From assembly GCA_043739385.1 (NCBI GenBank), contig JAYUED010000001.1, positions 1 to 64,000 on the forward strand: a stretch of DNA of 64,000 bases, read 5' to 3'. The notes beneath the pieces are model-generated. The model saw only the letters and a program-made list of their open reading frames with translations, searched no databases and was not told where the DNA came from. Source of the DNA: Defluviibacillus sp043739385 (GTDB lineage: Bacteria; Pseudomonadota; Gammaproteobacteria; Burkholderiales; Burkholderiaceae_C). The position numbers were made by a program, and so were the translations under genes. Numbering within the stretch: position 1 is the stretch's first letter; each line of letters starts with the position of its first letter. Of the stretch, positions 1 through 8,658 are shown one piece after another.

Positions 1-1596
1 ATTTTCCAGGAGATCATCAAGAAAACTTGTTTCTGGCGCAGGTGCGGGCGCAGCGGTGGCCTTGTTGGCGACGACAACCGGTGGCATGGCAGCGGCGGTA
101 TCGCCTGGCTGTGAGGCAGCCGACGTCGATGCTGTAGCCACGGCGGCTGAAGCTGCCGGGCTGGCGGGCTGAGCGACTGCAGCAGCAGGGGTTGCCGTTG
201 CCGATGCAGCGGTGGCCGCAGCGGTCGGCGCGCTGGCGCTGGCTGTCGGTGCTGGTGTTGGTGTTGGTGTTGGTGTTGGCGGGGCCGTCGGTGTTGCGGC
301 GGGGGTGGACGGTGTCGCCACGACAGAGGGTGTCGGCACGGCAAGCCCCGGCACTTTGGCCGCGCTGGCGGCAGGCGCGGCGGCTACAGGAGCCGCAGCC
401 GGACCCGGCGCTACACCCAGTTTGTTCAGATCGCTGATGTTCTTCGACAGTTCGGCCACGCGCGCAGACGCTTCGCTGGCTTGTCGGTTCTTGGCAATGG
501 CGTCTTCGGCAGCAGCGGCTGCGGATTTGGCCTGCACCGAGCCCTTGGAAAGCGTCAGCTTGTCGGGCGCTGCGGTGGCCGGTGCCCGGTCTTCGACCTT
601 GGCCTGAACCTTTCCCCCGGCCTGACGATCGGCAGGATTAACGGTCGTCGTTGCGACGCCTTCAGCGAGCTTTCGGCGGAAATTGTTGAAATCTTTGCTC
701 TGCGCGATGATGGTCTGGCTGGCTTCGCTGGCAGGAATGGAGCCTGCGGTGTCGGCCCCCGGCAGGTCCAGCACGGCGCCCGATTTGAGGCGGTTGACGT
801 TGCCGCCAATGAACGCATCCGGGTTACTGCGCAGCATGGCGACCAGCATCTGGTCGAGGGAAACTGTGCCTGGCCGGTTCTGCGCGGCGATACGGCCTGC
901 GGTGTCGCCGGGCTTGACGGTCAGATGCTTGTCTGTTGCGCCTGAATTTTCAGCGGAAGCGACACGCGGAGCCGGTGGTCTGACTTTGGGTTCAGGCCGG
1001 GCTGCAGGCGCTGGCTGCGCGGGTCGCGCTTCCCGGGTCGCTGGCGGCGTGGCGGGCGAAGATTCGCTGGCAACCGCAGGTGCAGGTGCAGGTGCCGGTG
1101 CGCGGGCAGGCGCTGGCGTTGCAGGACGCGACAAAATCGGCGCCGTCGGTGCGACGGCCGTGGCGCCGGGACGTGAGCCCGGCGGGTCGAACAGCATGGT
1201 GTAGTCACGGGTCAGCCGACCGGCGGCCCAGGTGGCCTGGAGCACCAGGTCAACAAAAGGTTCGTTGACGCGGCTGCTGCTGGTCAGCCGAAGATAAGAC
1301 CTGCCGTCAGCACGGCGTTGCAACGTGACTTCAAGACCGGCAAGCACCGGTGTGTATTCAAGACCAGCCGCCTTGAAGGCTTCCGGCGTGCCGACCGCAG
1401 CCTTCAAGCTGGAGGCTTCTTCCGGGGTAATTTGAGCGACGTCAATTTCGGCGCGAAGCGGTTCGCCCAAGGCCGAAAGTACAGAAATTCGCCCCAAAGA
1501 CAGGGCGTAAGCAGGCAAGGTTACGACGCCAGCGATCAGCGCCACGGCGCCCGCCACGGCGCCAAAGTGCCATCGGTAAGGCTGCGAATGATTCAT
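1..1596 (-). CDS. fimV: FimV pilus assembly/polar hub protein, N-terminal part (runs off the window)
   Basis: The reading frame is open from the ATG at 1596 to the window edge, 532 codons, with no stop. It starts with a signal peptide ending near PAYA, followed by the FimV N-terminal domain beginning LSLGRISVLSALGEPL. A LysM-type peptidoglycan-binding segment (VKPGDTAGRIA, about residues 223-275) comes next, then a long Ala/Pro/Thr-rich linker with a Thr-Pro repeat. The last visible residues, SFLDDLLEN, sit just before the usual FimV membrane segment. FimV anchors type IV pilus and polar proteins to the cell wall. A GGGAGG Shine-Dalgarno motif lies 11 bases upstream of the ATG. The position after leuB-asd is the usual one in Burkholderiales, where truA and trpF normally follow. 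The C-terminal TPR part is outside the window. Confidence 0.9.
   Translation of the reverse strand, partial: MNHSQPYRWHFGAVAGAVALIAGVVTLPAYALSLGRISVLSALGEPLRAEIDVAQITPEEASSLKAAVGTPEAFKAAGLEYTPVLAGLEVTLQRRADGRSYLRLTSSSRVNEPFVDLVLQATWAAGRLTRDYTMLFDPPGSRPGATAVAPTAPILSRPATPAPARAPAPAPAPAVASESSPATPPATREARPAQPAPAARPEPKVRPPAPRVASAENSGATDKHLTVKPGDTAGRIAAQNRPGTVSLDQMLVAMLRSNPDAFIGGNVNRLKSGAVLDLPGADTAGSIPASEASQTIIAQSKDFNNFRRKLAEGVATTTVNPADRQAGGKVQAKVEDRAPATAAPDKLTLSKGSVQAKSAAAAAEDAIAKNRQASEASARVAELSKNISDLNKLGVAPGPAAAPVAAAPAASAAKVPGLAVPTPSVVATPSTPAATPTAPPTPTPTPTPAPTASASAPTAAATAASATATPAAAVAQPASPAASAAVATASTSAASQPGDTAAAMPPVVVANKATAAPAPAPETSFLDDLLEN
254..277. repeat. Four tandem GGTGTT hexamers inside fimV
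   Basis: Four exact copies of the 6-base unit GGTGTT lie in the linker-coding part of fimV and encode alternating Thr and Pro on the minus strand. A change in copy number would stay in frame, so the tract could vary linker length without breaking the gene. Confidence 0.75.
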
Positions 1597-1845
1597 GGGG
1601 TTGTGGGCCTCCCTAGTTCCATTTGTATGTAACTTTGTCTTGCGTGAGTTCACAGAAAACCTCAATCCGAATAATCGAAAAACAACCTTAACATCAAGGC
1701 ATTAGGCTGACAAGCTAAGACATCACTTAAGTATTGGCACGCCAGCTTACGGTCTGGTCGCGTGTTTCAATTGTTGTGAATAGACGACAAGAAGTGACAA
1801 CTCGTTACGGAAGTATTGATAGGACGATTGGGCTTCAGCGCGTTT

Positions 1846-3012
1846 TTACGCGTTCTGAAGAAGGATGCGTAACATGCGGCGCAATGGTTCCGCAGCGCCC
1901 CACAAAAGTTGGTCACCCACCGTGAATGCGCCCAGATAATCCGGTCCCATGGCGAGTTTGCGCAGGCGCCCCACAGGGATAGTCATGGTGCCGGTCACCG
2001 CTACGGGTGTCAAAGCCCGCGTGGTCGCTTCACGCGTGTTGGGAACCACCTGAACCCAGGCGTTGTCAGCGGCAATCAGCGCCTCGATGTCGGCCAGCGG
2101 TACGTCTTTTTTGAGCTTGAACGTCAGCGCCTGGCTGTGGCAGCGCATCGCGCCCACGCGCACGCAGAAACCATCGACCGGTGTTGCGGGTGTGCCAAAA
2201 CCTGCGCCTTGGCCCAAAATTTTGTTGGTTTCGGCGCCGCCCTTCCACTCTTCTTTGCTCATGCCCCATTCGGTATCATCTTGCTGTTTTCCGATGCCCA
2301 AGTCTTTGTCGATCCAGGGGATCAGCGAGCCACCGAGTGGTGCACCGAAGTTGGCTGTTTCAGCGGATGTGAGGCTTTGCTGCTTGGCCAGCACTTTGCG
2401 GTCGATTTCCAGGATGGCGGACTTGGGATCGTCCAGTAGCGAGCGCACTTCGGCGTTCAGCGTGCCAAACTGCGTGAGCAGCTCGCGCATGTGCTGGGCA
2501 CCGCCACCGGACGCAGCTTGGTAGGTCATGCTTGTCATCCATTCGACCAAACCTGCTTTGTACAGTGCGCCCACACCCATCAACATGCAGCTGACTGTGC
2601 AGTTGCCGCCCACCCAGTTTTTGCCACCTTTAGAGAGTGCGTTTTGGATGACCGGCAGGTTGACCGGGTCGAGCACGATGATGGCGTCATCGTTCATGCG
2701 CAACGTGGATGCTGCATCGATCCAGTGGCCATTCCATCCCGCAGCACGCAGTTTGGGGTAAATTTCGGAGGTGTAATCACCACCTTGGGCGGTAAGGATG
2801 ATGTCGCACTTGGCGAGCGCGACAAGGTCGTGCGCGTCTTTCAGTGTGGTTTCGTTCTTGGCCTGCGAAGGGGCTTTGCCACCGGCATTGGAGGTGGAGA
2901 AGAACACGGGCTCAATTAAGCCGAAGTCGCCCTCAGCCTGCATCCGGTCCATGAGCACGGAGCCAACCATACCGCGCCAGCCCACCAGACCTACTAAATT
3001 TCCTACTTTCAT
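1846..3012 (-). CDS. asd: Aspartate-semialdehyde dehydrogenase
   Basis: 388 residues, close to the length of E. coli Asd (367). The enzyme reduces aspartyl phosphate to aspartate semialdehyde with NADPH, the branch point to lysine, diaminopimelate, methionine and threonine. The N-terminal nucleotide fold shows GLVGWRGMVGSVL. The active-site cysteine is Cys138 in GGNCTVS, and the motif SGGGAQHMRELL follows about 30 residues later. The start at 3012 has an AAGG ribosome site about 8 bases upstream. It lies 74 bases after leuB on the same strand, separated by a strong hairpin. The assignment is secure. Confidence 0.97.
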   Translation of the reverse strand: MKVGNLVGLVGWRGMVGSVLMDRMQAEGDFGLIEPVFFSTSNAGGKAPSQAKNETTLKDAHDLVALAKCDIILTAQGGDYTSEIYPKLRAAGWNGHWIDAASTLRMNDDAIIVLDPVNLPVIQNALSKGGKNWVGGNCTVSCMLMGVGALYKAGLVEWMTSMTYQAASGGGAQHMRELLTQFGTLNAEVRSLLDDPKSAILEIDRKVLAKQQSLTSAETANFGAPLGGSLIPWIDKDLGIGKQQDDTEWGMSKEEWKGGAETNKILGQGAGFGTPATPVDGFCVRVGAMRCHSQALTFKLKKDVPLADIEALIAADNAWVQVVPNTREATTRALTPVAVTGTMTIPVGRLRKLAMGPDYLGAFTVGDQLLWGAAEPLRRMLRILLQNA

Positions 3013-3042
3013 GTCATCGCCTTTTTTAAAATGATTTTTAAT

Positions 3043-3063
3043 CCCCGGCTCGTCGAGCCGGGG
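3043..3063 (-). terminator. GC-rich hairpin between leuB and asd
   Basis: Nine-base arms (CCCCGGCTC and GAGCCGGGG) flank a 3-base loop. On the minus strand the hairpin is followed by ATTAAAAATCATTTT, which is not a clean U-tract. It could be a weak terminator or a processing/stability element that lowers asd transcription relative to leu. A strong terminator seems unlikely. Confidence 0.4.
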
Positions 3064-3086
3064 AGGGCGTGACGAACCAGGCTGGA

Positions 3087-4205
3087 TCAGCCTTGGGTTG
3101 TCTTAGTAATCTTTGTCATCTTCGTGATGGCAGCAACGACAGCGTCGCCCATTTCACGCGTACCCACTTTGTGGGTTCCTGCCGAATAGATATCCACGGT
3201 TCGCAAACCCGACGCGAGCACGTCCTTAACTGCGGATTCAATGCGATCCGCAGCTTGGGCTTGGTTGAGTGAGAAACGTAACATCATGGCAGCAGACAAG
3301 ATTGTAGCCAAAGGATTCGCAATGCCCTTGCCTGCAATGTCGGGTGCGCTGCCGTGACTGGGCTCGTACAAACCTTGGTTGCTGCTATTCAGGCTGGCCG
3401 AAGGCAGCATGCCAATAGAGCCCGTCAACATGGATGCTTCGTCGCTCAAGATGTCGCCAAACATGTTGCCAGTGACGATCACGTCAAACTTTTTGGGTGC
3501 TTTGACCAGCTGCATTGCGGCGTTATCCACGTACATGTGGTCAAGCGCAATGTCAGGATAGTCTCTGCCAACTTCAGTGACGATATCTTTCCAGAACTGG
3601 AAGGTTTCCAGCACGTTGGCTTTGTCAACGCTAGTCACGCGGCCTTCGGTGCCAGTTGCTTTGCGTTTGCGCGCGGCCTGAAAGGCCACATGAGCAATGC
3701 GCTCGATCTCGGGGCGGCTGTAGCGCATGGTGTCGAAAGCTTCTTCAGCACCGGGGAAATGTCCATCTGTGGCGATACGGCGACCGCGTGGCTGGCCGAA
3801 GTAAATATCGCCGGTCAACTCGCGAATAATCAAAATGTCCAGACCCGAGATCAATTCGGGCTTTAGGCTGGACGCATCCACCAACTGCTCATAGCAAATT
3901 GCGGGGCGGAAGTTGGCGAACAGACCCAGGTTCTTACGCAGACCCAAAATCGCTTGCTCGGGCCGCAGTGGGCGGTCTAGCGTGTCGTACTTCCAGTCCC
4001 CTACAGCGCCAAAGAGTATGGCGTCGGCTTCTTTGGCGAGCTTCAGGGTGGCTTCGGGCAAGGGGTGCCTGAAGGCGTCGTAGGCCACGCCTCCAACGAG
4101 TGCGGTTTCCATCTCCAGCGGCAAGTCCAGTACGTTGAGCACCTTGACGGCCTCCGCGACGATTTCTGTGCCTATACCGTCACCAGGAAGAACTGCAATT
4201 TTCAT
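3087..4205 (-). CDS. leuB: 3-isopropylmalate dehydrogenase
   Basis: 372 residues. It catalyses NAD-dependent oxidative decarboxylation of 3-isopropylmalate to 2-oxoisocaproate, the third step of leucine synthesis, in the cytoplasm. The N-terminus MKIAVLPGDGIGTEIV and the segment TGNMFGDILSDEASML (metal and substrate site) are typical of the family. The C-terminus has an unusual Lys/Thr-rich tail (KMTKITKTTQG). It is the last leu gene on this strand and is separated from leuD by a small membrane-protein gene. Confidence 0.97.
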   Translation of the reverse strand: MKIAVLPGDGIGTEIVAEAVKVLNVLDLPLEMETALVGGVAYDAFRHPLPEATLKLAKEADAILFGAVGDWKYDTLDRPLRPEQAILGLRKNLGLFANFRPAICYEQLVDASSLKPELISGLDILIIRELTGDIYFGQPRGRRIATDGHFPGAEEAFDTMRYSRPEIERIAHVAFQAARKRKATGTEGRVTSVDKANVLETFQFWKDIVTEVGRDYPDIALDHMYVDNAAMQLVKAPKKFDVIVTGNMFGDILSDEASMLTGSIGMLPSASLNSSNQGLYEPSHGSAPDIAGKGIANPLATILSAAMMLRFSLNQAQAADRIESAVKDVLASGLRTVDIYSAGTHKVGTREMGDAVVAAITKMTKITKTTQG

Positions 4206-4296
4206 GAAAAAACCTTGTTGTAATACATATTACGCATTACGTACTAGAGAGAAAGAGAAGACGCTCATGGTGCAACTGGGCAAATACAGTTTGCGA

Positions 4297-4593
4297 TTAA
4301 ATATGACTGTCATCGTCTGCTTCAGCCAACCAGTGGGATAGCCGGTGCTCGCAGGTTTTAAATACCACATAGGCCGCCAAGCTCAGATAGCCTGTAATCA
4401 GCAATTCAGCCAGTTGCTGCGCACCACCGTCGCCGAGTGCTTGCCAGCCGTTATTTAGCAGCAAACCGATGTTGGCTTGAAACAAGTAAATCAGATTCAA
4501 CGTACCCGCAGCAAATAAGAAGAAGCTCAGACCCAGCACCAAGAAAGTGAGCCAGAGTCTGGAAAGCACGATGCGATGGAACCAGTGTTTCAT
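4297..4593 (-). CDS. Small integral membrane protein of unknown function between leuD and leuB
   Basis: 98 residues from the ATG at 4593. A GTG at 4617, directly after the leuD stop, would add eight residues. Two or three hydrophobic segments are visible: RLWLTFLVLGLSFFLFAAG, the region around LNLIYLFQANIGLLL, and LLITGYLSLAAYVVF. The C-terminus is acidic (EADDDSHI). I do not recognise a domain. Its place inside the leu operon implies co-transcription, but nothing in the sequence links it to leucine synthesis. Confidence 0.7.
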   Translation of the reverse strand: MKHWFHRIVLSRLWLTFLVLGLSFFLFAAGTLNLIYLFQANIGLLLNNGWQALGDGGAQQLAELLITGYLSLAAYVVFKTCEHRLSHWLAEADDDSHI

Positions 4594-4617
4594 GAGGTTG
4601 GACTGTTTGCTACGCAC

Positions 4618-5274
4618 TTAAGCGCCTGGCAGCATGGTATGGGCCAACCACGGTTTTTTTGCCAAACGTTCCGCTTCAAAGGCTTTGATTTTGTCGGACT
4701 GGCGTAGCGTCAAACCAATGTCGTCAAAGCCATTGATCAGGCAGTATTTTCGAAAAGGCTCCACGTCGAATGGAATTTCTGCGCCTTCGGGTTTGACGAT
4801 CACTTGGCGCGCTAAATCTACCGTTAATGTGTACCCGGGAAAAGCCAGCGCAGCATCGAACAAGGCCGCCACTTGCGTCTCGGGCAACACGATGGGCAGG
4901 ATGCCATTTTTGAAGCAGTTGTTGAAGAAAATATCGGCGTAGCTGGGGGCAATAATGCTGCGAAAACCGTACTGCTCCAGCGCCCATGGTGCGTGTTCAC
5001 GTGATGAGCCGCAGCCGAAATTCTTGCGCGCCAGCAGCACAGAAGCGCCTGCATAGCGAGGTTGATTCAGCACAAAGTCAGGGTTAGGCTTGCGACTGGC
5101 TGGGTCTTGACCGGGGAACCCAGGGTCTTTGTAACGCCATTCATCAAACAAATTTTGGCCAAAACCTGTCTTGCGGATGGATTTCAAAAACTGCTTGGGG
5201 ATGATCGCGTCAGTATCGACGTTTTCGCGGTCCATCGGGGCTACTAAGCCCTTGTGCACTGTAAATTTATTCAT
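4618..5274 (-). CDS. leuD: 3-isopropylmalate dehydratase small subunit
   Basis: 218 residues, slightly longer than E. coli LeuD (201). It forms the swivel subunit that pairs with LeuC to isomerise 2- to 3-isopropylmalate. FTVHKGLVAPMDRENVDTDAIIPKQFL and NFGCGSSREHAPWAL are diagnostic. Its ATG overlaps the stop codon of the upstream entericidin gene (ATGA), which suggests translational coupling. Confidence 0.97.
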   Translation of the reverse strand: MNKFTVHKGLVAPMDRENVDTDAIIPKQFLKSIRKTGFGQNLFDEWRYKDPGFPGQDPASRKPNPDFVLNQPRYAGASVLLARKNFGCGSSREHAPWALEQYGFRSIIAPSYADIFFNNCFKNGILPIVLPETQVAALFDAALAFPGYTLTVDLARQVIVKPEGAEIPFDVEPFRKYCLINGFDDIGLTLRQSDKIKAFEAERLAKKPWLAHTMLPGA

Positions 5275-5417
5275 TTTTTTGTCGCTACGCCTTCAATTTT
5301 TTCGCCAGCTTTTTGAATATCTTGACCAACGCCGCGTACGGTGTTGCAGCCTGACAGCAGGAATATTCCCGCAAGCATCCATGCGAGTGCGGTAGCCAAA
5401 GTTATCGTTTTCATCAT
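5271..5417 (-). CDS. Entericidin A/B-type small lipoprotein
   Basis: 48 residues: a lipoprotein signal peptide with lipobox LLSGC (Cys24), then a short amphipathic tail NTVRGVGQDIQKAGEKIEGVA typical of the entericidin EcnA/EcnB family. A good AAGGAAAT ribosome site precedes the double ATG at 5417/5414. The TGA overlaps the leuD ATG. A longer in-frame extension upstream runs into leuC and has no signal peptide at its start, so I reject it. Entericidins are membrane lipoproteins tied to stationary-phase lysis in enterobacteria; a role here is not known. Confidence 0.85.
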   Translation of the reverse strand: MMKTITLATALAWMLAGIFLLSGCNTVRGVGQDIQKAGEKIEGVATKK

Positions 5418-5445
5418 AAATTTCCTTGATGTTTTGGTGTTAGGT

Positions 5446-6867
5446 TCAAGCAAAGGTACGAACGTCAACAAAATGGCCGTGCACAGCCGCCGCCGCTGCC
5501 ATGGCGGGACTGACCAAGTGAGTGCGACCACCGGCACCTTGGCGGCCTTCAAAATTGCGGTTGCTGGTGGAGGCGCAACGCTCACCTGGTTCGAGTCGAT
5601 CAGCGTTCATTGCCAAACACATGGAGCAGCCAGGTTCGCGCCACTCAAAGCCGGCGGCTATAAAAATTTCATGCAAACCTTCGCGTTCAGCCTGGGCCTT
5701 AACTAAGCCTGAGCCAGGAACGACCAATGCGAGCTTGACATTTTTTGCTACTTTTTTGCCCAGTTTTTTCACAACCGCAGCGGCTTCGCGCATGTCTTCG
5801 ATGCGCGAATTGGTGCAGGAGCCTATGAACACCTTGTCCACGTGAATATCGTTGATGGGCTTGCCAGGTTGCAAGCCCATGTACGTTAGCGCTCGCTCGA
5901 TAGCACTGCGTTTGTTGGCGTCTTTTTCATTGTCTGGATCGGGCACGCGGTCATCAATGCTCAGCACCATCTCGGGCGAGGTGCCCCAGGTGACTTGCGG
6001 AATGATGGTGTTGGCATCCAGCTCAACAACGGCGTCGAAAACGGCATTGGTATCCGATTGCAGCGTTTTCCAGTAAGTGACTGCCTGATCCCATTCCACG
6101 CCAATGGGCGAGAGGGGGCGGCCTTTGACGTAGTCGATAGTTTTTTCGTCTACCGCTACAAGACCAGCACGTGCACCGCCTTCAATCGCCATGTTGCAGA
6201 CCGTCATGCGGCCTTCCATGCTCAGGGCGCGGATGGCAGAACCGGCAAATTCGATGGTGTAACCGGTACCGCCCGCAGTACCGATCTTGCCGATGATGGC
6301 CAGCACGATATCTTTTGCCGTTACGCCTTTGGCCAGACGACCCTCGACCATGATCAGCATATTTTTGGCCTTTTTGGCCAACAGCGTTTGCGTGGCCAGC
6401 ACATGCTCGACTTCGCTGGTGCCAATGCCATGCGCCAAAGCACCGAATGCGCCGTGCGTAGAGGTGTGCGAATCGCCACAAACGACGGTCATCCCAGGTA
6501 ACGTAGCGCCGTTTTCAGGCCCAATCACGTGGACGATACCTTGGCGTTTGGAGAGAAACGGAAAGTATGCCGCAGCGCCAAATTCTTTGATATTGGCGTC
6601 TAGTGTGGTGATTTGCTCTTTAGAAACCAAATCGGTAATGCCGTCGTAGCCTTTTTCCCAGCCTGTCGTCGGTGTGTTGTGGTCAGCGGTTGAAACCACG
6701 GAGCTCACGCGCCATACTTTGCGCTTCGCGACCCGCAGACCTTCGTAAGCCTGAGGGCTGGTGACCTCATGCACCAGATGGCGGTCAATATAAAGGATGG
6801 ATGTGCCATCTTCTTCAGTATGGACGACGTGTTCGTCCCAAATTTTGTCATACAGGGTGCGTGCCAT
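5446..6867 (-). CDS. leuC: 3-isopropylmalate dehydratase large subunit
   Basis: 473 residues. It is the [4Fe-4S] aconitase-type subunit that works with LeuD. The cluster ligands are Cys351 (GSCTNSRIED), Cys414 and Cys417 (GCSMC). MARTLYDKIWDEHVV and GDSHTSTHGAFGALAHGIGTSEVEH are typical. It lies 27 bases downstream of the LysR gene and 28 bases upstream of the entericidin gene on the same strand. Confidence 0.98.
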   Translation of the reverse strand: MARTLYDKIWDEHVVHTEEDGTSILYIDRHLVHEVTSPQAYEGLRVAKRKVWRVSSVVSTADHNTPTTGWEKGYDGITDLVSKEQITTLDANIKEFGAAAYFPFLSKRQGIVHVIGPENGATLPGMTVVCGDSHTSTHGAFGALAHGIGTSEVEHVLATQTLLAKKAKNMLIMVEGRLAKGVTAKDIVLAIIGKIGTAGGTGYTIEFAGSAIRALSMEGRMTVCNMAIEGGARAGLVAVDEKTIDYVKGRPLSPIGVEWDQAVTYWKTLQSDTNAVFDAVVELDANTIIPQVTWGTSPEMVLSIDDRVPDPDNEKDANKRSAIERALTYMGLQPGKPINDIHVDKVFIGSCTNSRIEDMREAAAVVKKLGKKVAKNVKLALVVPGSGLVKAQAEREGLHEIFIAAGFEWREPGCSMCLAMNADRLEPGERCASTSNRNFEGRQGAGGRTHLVSPAMAAAAAVHGHFVDVRTFA

Positions 6868-6894
6868 TTTTGCTTCTTTCGTGGGGACTTGATT

Positions 6895-7812
6895 TTATGC
6901 GGGTGTGCGGGTGGTGAGGTGTTCTAACAGCAGGCGGGCAGTGACAGGCAGGGTAGAGAAATCCCGCGCCACCAGCTCGATCTGGCGTTTGGCCCAAGGG
7001 TCTAACAACGGCACTGCGGTGAGTTGGCTGGGATGCATCAACTCAAAGGCGCGCTGCGGCATTACGCCAATGCCCAGCCCGTTGGCGATCATGCGGCACA
7101 TCGCGTCGAGTCCAGCCACATGGATGCGTAACTTGATGCTGCGCCCCTGTGTGGCTGCGGCGCGGTGCATGGCCAGATAGATGGAGCTGTTAGCGTTCAG
7201 CCCGACATGATCAAACTCCAGAGATTCTTCAAAATTGATAGCGTCTCGTGAAGACAGGCTGTGCGCTACAGGCACTATAAGTACCAAATTATCTTGTCGG
7301 TAGGGCTGTGTCTGAAGTGCGCCTACGCCGTCAGCGGTGTTACAGATGCCGATGTCGGCCGCACCTTCTTGTACCGCTCGGATGACTTCGGAGCTGAGGT
7401 GTTCTTCTAGGTCAATTTTGATCTGCCCATGCTCGCGGCTGAATTGCCCTAGGTCTTCGGGCAGAAACTGCACCACAGCTGAAATACTAGCGTGGACACG
7501 CACATGACCACGCACTCCGAAAGCGTATTCGCTGAGTTCACCCTGCATTTTTTCCAGGCTGTAGAGCATGGAGCGTGCATGGTGCAGCAGGCTTTCGCCT
7601 GCAGGGGTCAAGTCCACGCCGCGCGTGTGGCGTACCAGCAAGGGTGTGGCCAAAGTCGCTTCCAGATCACTGAGGCGTTTGCTGACAGCGGACGCTGCGA
7701 TGAACTCACGCTCTGCAGCGCGACCAATGCTGCCGAGATCGCACACCGCTACAAACAGCTGTAGCGAAGTGAGGTCGATGCGACGAGCGAAGTTGCGTTC
7801 TGTAGAGAGCAT
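6895..7812 (-). CDS. LysR-family transcriptional regulator upstream of leuC
   Basis: 305 residues. A winged helix-turn-helix occupies about residues 13-72 (LTSLQLFVAVCDLGSIGRAAER, then SAVSKRLSDLE). A periplasmic-binding-like effector domain covers about residues 98-300. It is co-directional with leuC and only 27 bases away, so it is probably the first gene of the leu transcript or reads into it. An inducer cannot be told from sequence. An isopropylmalate-type ligand, as for LeuO-like regulators, is only a guess from context. Confidence 0.88.
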   Translation of the reverse strand: MLSTERNFARRIDLTSLQLFVAVCDLGSIGRAAEREFIAASAVSKRLSDLEATLATPLLVRHTRGVDLTPAGESLLHHARSMLYSLEKMQGELSEYAFGVRGHVRVHASISAVVQFLPEDLGQFSREHGQIKIDLEEHLSSEVIRAVQEGAADIGICNTADGVGALQTQPYRQDNLVLIVPVAHSLSSRDAINFEESLEFDHVGLNANSSIYLAMHRAAATQGRSIKLRIHVAGLDAMCRMIANGLGIGVMPQRAFELMHPSQLTAVPLLDPWAKRQIELVARDFSTLPVTARLLLEHLTTRTPA

Positions 7813-7831
7813 GGAAGGTTAATGAACATCT

Positions 7832-7880
7832 AAGGGAGAAAAGTCATCGCCCTATGAGATGACTTTGTATTTTCTCCCTT
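7832..7880. repeat. Long imperfect inverted repeat upstream of the LysR gene
   Basis: The left arm AAGGGAGAAAA+GTCATC pairs with the right arm GATGAC+TTTTCTCCCTT, with a 6-base bulge on the right and a 9-base loop. It sits 20 bases before the LysR start and 80 bases after the end of the upstream lipoprotein gene. It could act as a LysR-type operator, an mRNA hairpin or a weak terminator. No U-tract follows it in either direction. Confidence 0.5.
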
Positions 7881-7959
7881 CTGCCATGGTTTTGCCGTCT
7901 GGAATGGCGATGCCGGCCATCACCTAAAGCCATGTGCCAGTATTGGCGCTTTAGATTGG

Positions 7960-8559
7960 CTAGTCGAGCAACTCAAGCTTCAAGTCGTCCGCCCAAAGTG
8001 TGCCACCGTCTTCCAGCATGACGCCAATCTTAAGTTGATATGCCCCTTGAGGGATTTTGACGGTTACCGAATAATTTCTCCAAGTCTGCGTGCCTTTAAC
8101 TCGATTGCTATTCATATGGTCGTATTCCATGATATTCCCGCTGTCACCCCTTGTTTGAATGACTAGGGCCCCACCCGCGCCGTCTGCCTTGTCGCTCTTA
8201 AGGTAGCCCGAAAGTCGTACTGTTTTATTGGTCCATTCAGGTTTAACTCGTACGGATTGCTCGAGAAGTCCAAACGCTTCGTCACCATGCCGTCGAATAC
8301 GTGCGCTGCTGGGGTTGGAGTAGGCGAAAGCTGGGTCAGCAATGAAGGTGTAGGCCCCTCCTAGGTTATGTTCCAGGGCAACCCAGCCGGTCAACTTACC
8401 ATCTGCGTCGGCGACGAATGACGGATTGTTCAAAGGAATCAAAAGTCCAGGTGCTGCCTTGGGGGATGCCGTACCGCTGGTCGTGGGCACAACGCTGCAT
8501 GCAGAAACGAGAACGGTAGAGATGAAGGTGGTAATGAGGTGTTTGATGCGTAGATTCAT
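7960..8559 (-). CDS. Putative lipoprotein with a carbohydrate-binding-like fold
   Basis: 199 residues from the ATG at 8559 (another ATG at 8565 adds two). The N-terminus MNLRIKHLITTFISTVLVSAC is a lipoprotein signal with lipobox VSAC. The mature part has features of a jelly-roll carbohydrate-binding module, with PLNNPSFVADADGKLTGWVALEH at the front and a closing TLWADDLKLELL strand, but no clear catalytic residues. It stands alone between the leu and TCA blocks, and its base composition seems a little richer in AT than its neighbours. Function unknown; the fold guess is moderate. Confidence 0.7.
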   Translation of the reverse strand: MNLRIKHLITTFISTVLVSACSVVPTTSGTASPKAAPGLLIPLNNPSFVADADGKLTGWVALEHNLGGAYTFIADPAFAYSNPSSARIRRHGDEAFGLLEQSVRVKPEWTNKTVRLSGYLKSDKADGAGGALVIQTRGDSGNIMEYDHMNSNRVKGTQTWRNYSVTVKIPQGAYQLKIGVMLEDGGTLWADDLKLELLD

Positions 8560-8573
8560 GAGCATTAGAAAGT

Positions 8574-8605
8574 AAAAAGCCCGTTGATGTTGCCATTCAA
8601 CGGGC
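8574..8605 (-). terminator. Rho-independent terminator after gltA
   Basis: On the minus strand GCCCGTTGA and TCAACGGGC form a 9-bp stem with a 9-base loop, followed by TTTTT. It sits 53 bases past the gltA stop and ends the long sdh-gltA transcript. The T-run lies only about 15 bases before the start of the downstream lipoprotein gene, so that gene needs its own promoter overlapping the hairpin or is read by leakage. Confidence 0.9.
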
Positions 8606-8658
8606 CTGACAACTTTTAGCCTTAAGGCTAGATGGTGTCGTTAGTGTTTTTCAGCTGG

